5,376 nt of DNA from Candidatus Omnitrophota bacterium (lineage in GTDB: Bacteria; Omnitrophota; Koll11; Gygaellales; Profunditerraquicolaceae), in the NCBI GenBank assembly GCA_025453435.1, contig JALOQI010000046.1, positions 1 to 5,376 of the forward strand, given 5' to 3'. Shown piece by piece: positions 1 to 5,065 of the stretch. Each line of letters starts with the position of its first letter. The first letter of the stretch is position 1. The notes under the pieces were generated by a model that made no database searches, was not told the origin of the DNA, and saw only the letters and a list, made by a program, of their open reading frames with translations. The position numbers were made by a program, and so were the translations under genes.

Positions 1-830
1 GTGTGGTGCGGCGCCCTGAAAGGATGGCGTGCCATTATTCCGTCCTTGAACGGAAGGACTCCGGCTACGGAATGGATTTTTGTGATCTCAAGCGCTTCCT
101 CGATAGTCACGTCAGGCATTATTGTAGGTATGCGTTTTGCCAGCATTGTTTTTCCGCTGCCAGGAGGCCCTATCATCAGGATGTTGTGGCCGCCGGCGAC
201 GGCAACCTCCAGGCTGCGTTTAGCCGCAGACTGGCCCCTGACATCAGAAAAATCCGCAGGATACCGGCAGTTTTCCTTAAAAAGCGCCGCCGTATCGAGC
301 GCATAAGGTTTGAGAATATCGGGATTACTTAAAAACTCGACAGTTTGCCGTAAAGACTGCATCGGCCAGACCTGAACCGATGAAACCAGTGCCGCTTCTT
401 TAGCATTTAGCTGCGGCACAACAATGGCCGGATAATCTGCGGCTGCAAGGGCCATGCAGACAGGCAATACCCCCCGTGTAGGCCTTAACGAGCCGTCAAG
501 CGATAGCTCTCCAAGAAAGCAGTATTGTTTTAAAACCAGCCCGTTGATCTGGCCGCTTGCGGCTAATACTCCCAGAGCTATGGCCAGGTCATAACCGGAA
601 CCCTCTTTTTTGATGTGGGAGGGAGCGAGGCTTATGGTTATGCGGGTGCCGGGCCAATCAAAACCGGAATTCTTTATCGCTGTCTTTACCCGGATCCTGC
701 TTTCTTTGATCGCAGTATCTGCCAGTCCAACCAGGCTGACCGCGGGCAGCCCGCCTCCCACATCTACTTCAACCTCAATAGGATAAGCGTCTATCCCAAG
801 AATCCCGTAACTAAGGACTTTAGACATCAT
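1..830 (-). CDS. comM: YifB/ComM-family AAA+ ATPase (Mg-chelatase-like), N-terminal part, cut by left edge
   Basis: Reading the minus strand from 830 gives 276 uninterrupted codons to the window edge, starting MMSKVLSYGILGIDAYPIEV. The N-terminal ChlI-like domain (Lon-protease-like fold) covers about residues 20-150 and contains GELSLDGSLRP at 107-117. The Mg-chelatase AAA+ domain begins near VRGQ (197-200), with Walker A GPPGSGKT at 221-228 and the family motif RHPFRAPHH at 268-276, where the window ends. Known members are about 500 residues, so roughly half is missing; Walker B and the sensor residues are not visible. ComM is known as a hexameric branch-migration helicase that helps integrate DNA during natural transformation; many members sit in bacteria not known to be competent, so the role here is inferred. 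AGGAGA at 840-835 serves either of two tandem ATGs (830 or 827); the second has the better spacing. It is divergent from the downstream cluster. Family assignment is secure, the exact start less so. Confidence 0.95.
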   Translation of the reverse strand, partial: MMSKVLSYGILGIDAYPIEVEVDVGGGLPAVSLVGLADTAIKESRIRVKTAIKNSGFDWPGTRITISLAPSHIKKEGSGYDLAIALGVLAASGQINGLVLKQYCFLGELSLDGSLRPTRGVLPVCMALAAADYPAIVVPQLNAKEAALVSSVQVWPMQSLRQTVEFLSNPDILKPYALDTAALFKENCRYPADFSDVRGQSAAKRSLEVAVAGGHNILMIGPPGSGKTMLAKRIPTIMPDVTIEEALEITKIHSVAGVLPFKDGIMARHPFRAPHH

Positions 831-843
831 CGTGTCTCCTCCG

Positions 844-903
844 TTAGCGAGTATTAGTGGTTGATTGTGAACTGCGCCCAGCGCAGTTCACAATCAACCA
901 CAC
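844..903 (-). CDS. Possible 19-aa leader ORF upstream of comM
   Basis: A GTG at 903-901 opens a 19-codon frame, MWLIVNCAGRSSQSTTNTR, ending at TAA 846-844. It has a good Shine-Dalgarno, AGGAG at 914-910, six bases before the GTG. Its stop lies a few bases before the comM ribosome-binding site (840-835), so translational coupling would be possible. Almost the whole frame is made by the perfect inverted repeat at 857-901, so the codons may simply be a by-product of the hairpin. An ATG at 905-903 competes for the same Shine-Dalgarno but gives only three codons. There is no homology that I recognise; it is listed because signal and geometry are reasonable, not because coding is shown. Confidence 0.15.
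   Translation of the reverse strand: MWLIVNCAGRSSQSTTNTR
857..901. repeat. Perfect 21-bp inverted repeat with 3-nt loop (45-bp hairpin)
   Basis: The left arm, 857-877, is exactly the reverse complement of the right arm, 881-901; the loop is CCA at 878-880. Pairing stops at A856/A902. The stem ends in GC-rich GCGC next to the loop and GTGG at the base. Neither strand has a T-run after the stem, and the element lies upstream of both divergent genes, so a rho-independent terminator is unlikely. It could be a structured 5' leader of comM (base of the stem 26 bases before the ATG), a dispersed palindromic repeat or small mobile-element remnant, or an unusually long protein-binding site. I see no target-site duplication beside it and no second copy in this window. 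Confidence 0.9.
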
Positions 904-986
904 ATCAATCTCCTGCTACTTCAATAGACTCGCATTCGCAAAGTCTCTCTCTCATAATTTTCTCAATCCCTCCAAAAGGAAATGGC

Positions 987-1015
987 TTGCTTTTTGCCTA
1001 TGCACATAATATAAT
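987..1015 (+). promoter_or_regulatory. Putative sigma70 promoter for the 1037-4968 cluster
   Basis: A perfect -10 hexamer TATAAT at 1010-1015 is preceded by TTGCTT at 987-992 with a 17-bp spacer; the -35 keeps only the TTG. Transcription would begin near 1022, leaving about 15 bases before the ATG at 1037, just enough for the AAGGAG Shine-Dalgarno at 1024-1029. Placement right before the first gene of the tight cluster supports it. Not experimentally shown. Confidence 0.5.
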
Positions 1016-1036
1016 TAAGGGCTAAGGAGATGGCTG

Positions 1037-1690
1037 ATGACAAGCAAAGTCACAATGCTTCTGGTGGGGGCATTATTCATTCTTTCGGGCATAACTGCAT
1101 TTTGTCTTTATGAATATATCGCCTCGATCCGCGAGAAAGCAGAGCTTGAGGCTGAACTTTCACAAATTCAGAAGGATATCAAAGTTCTGGAGCTTATCAG
1201 GAGCAATTTGTATCAAGACCTTGAAAAGTCCCACCAGTCAGAAAAGATGCTTATCCTCGAAAATACGGGGTTGAAAGACCAGATAAAGATCGATACCGAT
1301 CGCTTTACGGTGCTTGAGGCCAGTATCCGCCAGGCGCAGGAGAATGTAGAGGCTCTTAATGGACAGATATCGGTTTCAAGAGCGGAAAATACCGCGCTTG
1401 CCTCGGAAATCGAAGGCCTGAAGGGAGAACTGTCAGCCGCGGTAACCGAGAAGGAAAAAATGTCTCAGACCCTTAATTCGGTCGCAGAATTGAAAAAAGC
1501 CATCAAGGCCCTGAAGATCAAAACCCGGCAGGCCAGGCGGTCCATGCCAGTCACAATCATAACCGATGCCCAGGAACAGGTCAGAGAGATAATTCTCGGG
1601 AATTCGGGTTTCCTGATCAAAGACGGCAAATCGACTTATCCTTCCCGGGTCAAGATAGAGGTCCATTCTTTTTCGGAAATCTCCCAATGA
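1037..1690 (+). CDS. Membrane-anchored coiled-coil protein of unknown function
   Basis: I do not recognise this 217-residue protein. Residues 7-29 form one hydrophobic segment (MLLVGALFILSGITAFCLYEY), best read as a single membrane anchor. Residues about 31-163 are rich in E, K, L, Q and A with heptad-like leucine/isoleucine spacing and no proline, indicating a long coiled coil. A distinct C-terminal segment, about 170-217, contains GNSGFLIKDGKSTYP followed by VKIEV and looks like a small beta-rich domain. The start ATG has AAGGAG at 1024-1029, seven bases upstream. Its stop overlaps the next start (ATGA at 1687-1690), implying translational coupling with the PAP2-like gene. The layout resembles envelope or division scaffolds of the FtsL/FtsB kind only in general architecture; length and sequence do not support naming it so. 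Membrane topology (coiled coil outside or inside) cannot be settled from the sequence. Confidence 0.85.
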   Translation: MTSKVTMLLVGALFILSGITAFCLYEYIASIREKAELEAELSQIQKDIKVLELIRSNLYQDLEKSHQSEKMLILENTGLKDQIKIDTDRFTVLEASIRQAQENVEALNGQISVSRAENTALASEIEGLKGELSAAVTEKEKMSQTLNSVAELKKAIKALKIKTRQARRSMPVTIITDAQEQVREIILGNSGFLIKDGKSTYPSRVKIEVHSFSEISQ

Positions 1691-2133
1691 GAAATATATT
1701 CGTCGAAATGTACCACAATAAGATCTTCCTAACTGTGCTTTCGAGCTGGGTCATCGCTCAGTCGTTAAAAGTCCTGCTGGGATTTTTTATACAGAAAAAG
1801 ATAGATTTCCGCTGGTTTGTGGGTACAGGCGGCATGCCCTCAAGCCATACGGCAGGCGCGTCCTGCCTTGCTACTGCCGTGGGCCTGTCGCACGGTTTCA
1901 ACAGCGTCCATTTTGCGCTGGCGGCGGCATTCGCGATCGTCGTGATGTTCGACGCGCAGGGCGTGCGCCGCGCAACAGGCAAGCAGGCGCGGATACTCAA
2001 CAAAATAATGGATGATATTTACTGGCAGGGAAAGATACAGGAAAATCGCCTGCGCGAATTCATAGGCCACACTCCCATTGAAGTCATAGCCGGGTTCATA
2101 CTCGGGATCGTGATCGCTTTTATTGCGCGGTGA
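1687..2133 (+). CDS. Divergent PAP2 family membrane protein (YuiD/DUF212-like)
   Basis: This 148-residue protein matches the divergent PAP2 family in length and signature. It shows GGMPSSHTA at 48-56, MFDAQGVRR at 87-95 and GHTPIEV at 127-133. PSSH resembles the PSGH motif of type-2 phosphatidic acid phosphatases, and the later histidine (H128) may take the role of the third PAP2 motif; the canonical first motif is not obvious, hence 'divergent'. Hydrophobic stretches at about 13-35, 57-70, 75-88 and 131-147 suggest an integral membrane protein. Classical PAP2 enzymes dephosphorylate lipid phosphates such as phosphatidate or undecaprenyl pyrophosphate; activity of this branch is not well established, so the substrate is unknown. 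The start overlaps the stop of the preceding gene, and the L,D-transpeptidase start follows 24 bases later, which favours an envelope role. Confidence 0.9.
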   Translation: MRNIFVEMYHNKIFLTVLSSWVIAQSLKVLLGFFIQKKIDFRWFVGTGGMPSSHTAGASCLATAVGLSHGFNSVHFALAAAFAIVVMFDAQGVRRATGKQARILNKIMDDIYWQGKIQENRLREFIGHTPIEVIAGFILGIVIAFIAR

Positions 2134-2146
2134 CGTGTGCGCATTC

Positions 2147-2152
2147 AGGAGG
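2147..2152 (+). promoter_or_regulatory. AGGAGG ribosome-binding site fixing the GTG start at 2158
   Basis: A perfect AGGAGG lies five bases before the GTG at 2158. The longer in-frame GTG at 2137 has no such site, and its extension would place the Shine-Dalgarno inside the gene, so 2158 is preferred. Confidence 0.8.
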
Positions 2153-2157
2153 ATATC

Positions 2158-2952
2158 GTGAACAAAAAGATACTGATAGTAGCGGGGATAGTCGCGCTGA
2201 CTGCCTTGTTTTTTGCCGCAGTCAGGCTCATAAGCTTAAAAAAGCCGGGGGGGATCGTTTCCGCTGAAGCCGCGGCTGCCAGAGGCCTTGAAGAAAGAGG
2301 GGATATCTCCGGCGCGCGCAGCGAGTACCTTCGCTTGATCGGTGAGATTCCCAATTCGCGCGAAGTGTTGGCATGGCAGAAGAAAGTCGAAGACTTGAAT
2401 ATCAAACTTCTTTTTTCGAGCAGCATTACAGCCGGTACGTCGGAATACGAGATAAAACCGGGTGATTCGCTTGAAAAAATAGCCCGGGATTTTAAGACGA
2501 CAGTAGATCTTATCAAGAAAAGCAACGGAATATTAAGCGACAACATATTCCCCGGGAAAAAAATTAAAGTGCGCACGGCGCCCTTCAGCATAGTAGTGGA
2601 TAAATCTCAGAACCTGCTCTTGTTAAAGGACGGCGATGAGGTTTTTAAAAGCTACACTGTCGCCACCGGCTCTAACAATTCCACTCCTGTGGGGACCTTT
2701 AAGGTCATCGAAAAAATCGTCAATCCTCCCTGGTATAAGCCGGGAAAAGTTGTGCCTGCCGGAAGCCCTGAAAATATCCTTGGGACAAGATGGCTTGGGC
2801 TTACAAAAGAGGGATACGGCATACACGGAACAACGGATCCTAAAAGCCTCGGGAACCAGGTCACGGCCGGATGCGTGCGCATGGCAAACGCTGAAGTGGA
2901 AGAGCTTTTCAGCATAGTGCCCGTTGGCGTCGAAGTAACTATAGTTGATTAG
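2158..2952 (+). CDS. LysM-domain L,D-transpeptidase (YkuD/ErfK family)
   Basis: From the GTG at 2158 the product has 264 residues. Residues about 4-25 are a hydrophobic N-terminal anchor or uncleaved signal (NKKILIVAGIVALTALFFA). Residues about 35-85 are a helical, TPR-like stretch. A LysM domain follows at about 97-139, with YEIKPGDSLEKIA and a closing NIFPGKKIKV. The YkuD catalytic domain covers about 143-264: ATGSNNSTPVGTF, then HGT at 223-225 and TAGCVRM at 236-242, with C239 as catalytic nucleophile, H223 and R241 as its usual partners. Threonine stands where serine is common in the S-x-G-C motif. Family members form 3-3 cross-links in peptidoglycan or attach proteins to it; LysM would hold the enzyme on the glycan. 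It acts outside the cytoplasmic membrane. It lies 24 bases after the PAP2-like gene and 11 before accA. The domain call is firm; which L,D-transpeptidase reaction it performs is unknown. Confidence 0.93.
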   Translation: MNKKILIVAGIVALTALFFAAVRLISLKKPGGIVSAEAAAARGLEERGDISGARSEYLRLIGEIPNSREVLAWQKKVEDLNIKLLFSSSITAGTSEYEIKPGDSLEKIARDFKTTVDLIKKSNGILSDNIFPGKKIKVRTAPFSIVVDKSQNLLLLKDGDEVFKSYTVATGSNNSTPVGTFKVIEKIVNPPWYKPGKVVPAGSPENILGTRWLGLTKEGYGIHGTTDPKSLGNQVTAGCVRMANAEVEELFSIVPVGVEVTIVD

Positions 2953-2963
2953 GCAAAAATAAT

Positions 2964-3926
2964 ATGAACCCCGAAGAATATAAAAGTTTTGATTTTGAAA
3001 AGCCGCTCAAAGAGCTCGATAAGCTCATCCAGGAGCATAAAAAATATTCTACCGAGAAGAAAGTCGATCTTTCGGCAGAGATAAAGAACCTGGAAGATAA
3101 GCGCATAGCTCAGGAAAAAGAGATATATTCCAACCTTACTCCCTGGCAGCGCGTGCTGATCGCAAGGCATCCCCAGCGGCCCTATACAAGAGATTATATT
3201 TCCTCGATAATGACTGATTTCGTGGAATTGCACGGCGACCGCGCTTATGCTGACGACCTGGCTTTGATAGGGGGCCTTGCGAAGATTGACGGAATAAAGG
3301 TCATGGTCATGGGCCACCAGAAGGGCCGCGATATAAAAGAGAATCTCAAACGGAATTTCGGCTGCGCGCATCCCGAAGGTTACAGGAAGGCATTGCGGCT
3401 GATGCAGGCCGCTGAGAAATTCGATCTGCCTGTTGTCATATTTATAGATACCCCGGGCGCGTATCCGGGCATAGGCGCAGAAGAACGCGGGCAGGCGCAG
3501 GCAATAGCCTTGAATCTCCGCGAGATGACTTCAATCTCAGTGCCGATCGTTGCGACCGTGATCGGCGAAGGCGGGTCCGGAGGAGCTCTGGGCATAGGCG
3601 TTGCTGACCGCGTGTGCGTGCTTGAAAACGCGTACTATTCTGTGATTTCTCCCGAAGGCTGCGCTGCTATATTATGGAAAAGCGCTGCAAAAGCTCCCGA
3701 AGCAGCTGAGGTGCTCAAGCTTAATGCGCACCAGCTTCTGAAGCTGGGCATAATAGATGAAGTTGTCCCCGAACCCATGGGCGGAGCGCACAGGGACGCC
3801 GCTAAGATGAGCATGAACTTAAAAGAAACCGTGTTGCGCAACCTTAAACAGTTACAATCCCTCAGCAAAGAAGACCTGCTTAAAGCCCGGTATAAAAAGT
3901 ACCGCAGTATCGGCAGTTTCGCATAA
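2964..3926 (+). CDS. accA: Acetyl-CoA carboxylase carboxyltransferase subunit alpha
   Basis: This 320-residue protein is full length for bacterial AccA. With AccD (not in this window) it transfers the carboxyl group from carboxy-biotin on AccB to acetyl-CoA, giving malonyl-CoA for fatty-acid synthesis in the cytoplasm. Characteristic segments occur in order: the helical N-terminus starting FDFEKPLKELD, TPWQRVLIARHPQRPYT at 59-75, ELHGDRAYADD at 88-98, GHQKGRD at 117-123, DTPGAYPGIGAEERGQ at 162-177, the glycine-rich GEGGSGGALGIG at 201-212 thought to help form the oxyanion hole, and SPEGCAAILWK at 229-239. No key segment is missing. The ATG at 2964 follows the transpeptidase stop by 11 bases with only a weak TTAGG-type Shine-Dalgarno at 2949-2953 overlapping that stop, so it probably relies on coupling within the operon. 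An essential metabolic gene inside an envelope cluster suits membrane-growth coordination, though that is inference. Confidence 0.98.
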   Translation: MNPEEYKSFDFEKPLKELDKLIQEHKKYSTEKKVDLSAEIKNLEDKRIAQEKEIYSNLTPWQRVLIARHPQRPYTRDYISSIMTDFVELHGDRAYADDLALIGGLAKIDGIKVMVMGHQKGRDIKENLKRNFGCAHPEGYRKALRLMQAAEKFDLPVVIFIDTPGAYPGIGAEERGQAQAIALNLREMTSISVPIVATVIGEGGSGGALGIGVADRVCVLENAYYSVISPEGCAAILWKSAAKAPEAAEVLKLNAHQLLKLGIIDEVVPEPMGGAHRDAAKMSMNLKETVLRNLKQLQSLSKEDLLKARYKKYRSIGSFA

Positions 3927-3930
3927 TCCC

Positions 3931-4968
3931 ATGCTAAAAATAGGAAATGTGCATCTTAAATCCAGGTGGATCCTTGCGCCTATGGCAAGCATCAGCGACC
4001 TGCCTTTCAGGCAGCTGAACCGCAGTTTCGGCTGCGAGTGCGCGTTTGTCGAGATGATAAATGCCAGATGCCTCGGGCATAAGAGCGTTAAGACCAAACA
4101 GATGCTTTCATCGGATTCATCGGACCGGCCGCTGGGCGTCCAGCTTCTGGGATGCGAGCCGGAGTTCATAGAGCGCGGCATGGACATCATGACAAAATAT
4201 AAGTTCGACATACTCGATTTTAACGCGGCATGCCCGGAGCGCAAGGTCACCCGGAGGGGAGAAGGGGCGAGCCTGTTAAAAGACCCGCCGAAATTGCAGA
4301 AATTAGTGAAGATCGTCATTAAAATGTCCCCTGTGCCGGTTACGGTCAAGATCCGCACAGGCTGGGATGAAAGATCTATAAACGCGCCGGAAGTAGCGAT
4401 GCGGCTGGAGGATGCTGGGGTTAAGGCTGTTTTTATCCACGGCCGGACTAAACAGCAGGGTTACACAGGATCCGCGGATTATAAGACGATATCAGATGTA
4501 AAGAAAAGCGTTTCGATCCCGGTCATCGCAAGCGGCGATATATTCACAGCCAGGCTTGCAAAGAAAATGTTCGACGAAACCGGCTGCGACGCGGTTCTGG
4601 TAGCGCGCGGCGCTTTGGGCAATCCCTGGATATTCAAAGAGCTGGAAGAGTATTTCTCGGACGGCACGATCTCCCGCAGGCCCGGCGTTGCTCAGATCTC
4701 CGATGTAATGCAGGAACACCTGCAGTTGTGCATAGGTTTTCACGGCGAACGGGTAGGCGTAGTGACTTTCCGCAAATTCTTTATCTGGTACACCTGGGGC
4801 CATCACAGCGTGCGGCATCTGCGCCAGCATGCGACAAGTGCAAAGACGGCCTTACAGATGCAGGCTGTTATCGAGGAGTTCCGCAACCACGCCCGCCGCG
4901 ATTCGAAATCAAAAGACGACCCGTGGGCCGCGTCCCTTGCCCCAGGCCATATCTCGCCTCCGGCCTGA
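3931..4968 (+). CDS. dusB: tRNA-dihydrouridine synthase, DusB/NifR3-like
   Basis: This 345-residue protein is an FMN-dependent Dus enzyme, which reduces specific uridines in tRNA to dihydrouridine using NADPH. An N-terminal TIM barrel covers about 1-240: LAPMASISDLPFR at 15-27, DFNAACPERKV at 96-106 with C101 as the catalytic acid, VKIRTGW at 139-145 with K140, HGRTKQQGYTGSADY at 170-184, SGDI at 201-204 and ARGALGNPWIF at 225-235 for flavin phosphate binding. A helical tRNA-binding domain follows at about 255-320. The active-site loop reads NAACPERKV where many DusB proteins read NMGCPVxKV, and the C-terminal region has FRKFFIWYTWGHH. A charged, proline-containing tail of about 25 residues follows. 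The start is four bases after the accA stop without a clear Shine-Dalgarno, so translational coupling is likely. Dus membership is secure; DusB subtype, and hence the target uridine, is less so. Confidence 0.93.
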   Translation: MLKIGNVHLKSRWILAPMASISDLPFRQLNRSFGCECAFVEMINARCLGHKSVKTKQMLSSDSSDRPLGVQLLGCEPEFIERGMDIMTKYKFDILDFNAACPERKVTRRGEGASLLKDPPKLQKLVKIVIKMSPVPVTVKIRTGWDERSINAPEVAMRLEDAGVKAVFIHGRTKQQGYTGSADYKTISDVKKSVSIPVIASGDIFTARLAKKMFDETGCDAVLVARGALGNPWIFKELEEYFSDGTISRRPGVAQISDVMQEHLQLCIGFHGERVGVVTFRKFFIWYTWGHHSVRHLRQHATSAKTALQMQAVIEEFRNHARRDSKSKDDPWAASLAPGHISPPA

Positions 4969-4988
4969 TACTTGCCCGAACGTAAGCC

Positions 4989-5017
4989 TTGACAAATTAA
5001 AGTTAATATGCTATATA
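4989..5017 (+). promoter_or_regulatory. Strong sigma70-type promoter of the MarR gene
   Basis: A perfect -35 TTGACA (4989-4994), a 17-bp AT-rich spacer and a -10 TATATA (5012-5017) predict a start near 5024, about 42 bases before the ATG at 5066. An inverted repeat AGTTAAT (5001-5007) / ATTAACT (5034-5040) brackets the -10. No intrinsic terminator is visible between the dus stop and this promoter, so read-through from upstream remains possible. Confidence 0.75.
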
Positions 5018-5028
5018 TTTTATGTAGC

Positions 5029-5053
5029 TGATAATTAACTATATTAATAATCA
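5029..5053. promoter_or_regulatory. Imperfect palindrome, candidate MarR-family operator
   Basis: TGATAATTAA (5029-5038) and TTAATAATCA (5044-5053) form 10-bp arms with one mismatch around a 5-bp centre. The site is AT-rich and lies just after the predicted transcription start and before the Shine-Dalgarno of the MarR gene. MarR dimers typically bind AT-rich palindromes of about this size in their own promoters, so autorepression is a natural reading, but binding is inferred. Confidence 0.45.
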
Positions 5054-5065
5054 AGGGAGTGAATT

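Noticed and set aside
1..332. Plus-strand open frames of 101 and 109 codons
   Set aside because: They lie opposite the comM gene, whose minus-strand reading has Walker A and family motifs; the plus frames show no recognisable domain.
615..857. Plus-strand 80-codon open frame
   Set aside because: Antisense shadow of the comM N-terminal domain; no domain, and comM with its ribosome-binding site explains the region.
857..901. Rho-independent terminator
   Set aside because: The stem is strong but no T-run follows on either strand, and the genes on both sides diverge from the region, so no transcript ends there.
905..955. 16-codon minus-strand frame, MRERLCECESIEVAGD, ending just before the hairpin
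   Set aside because: GGAGGG lies about 12 bases from the ATG, too far for a good start, and nothing else supports coding; its TGATG junction with the next possible start may be chance.
831..1036. Minus-strand promoter for comM
   Set aside because: TTGAGA at 966-961 and several TATTGA/TATATT-like words exist, but no pair has both good hexamers and 16-18 bp spacing.
1433..1687. Minus-strand 84-codon frame
   Set aside because: Antisense shadow of the coiled-coil gene, whose Shine-Dalgarno and ATGA coupling support the plus strand.
2145..2591. Minus-strand 148-codon frame
   Set aside because: Opposite the LysM transpeptidase gene; low-complexity reading without a domain.
3852..4358. Minus-strand 168-codon frame
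   Set aside because: Antisense to the accA end and the dus catalytic region, both with clear family motifs.
4969..4988. Intrinsic terminator after the dus gene
   Set aside because: No GC-rich stem followed by a T-run is present before the MarR promoter.
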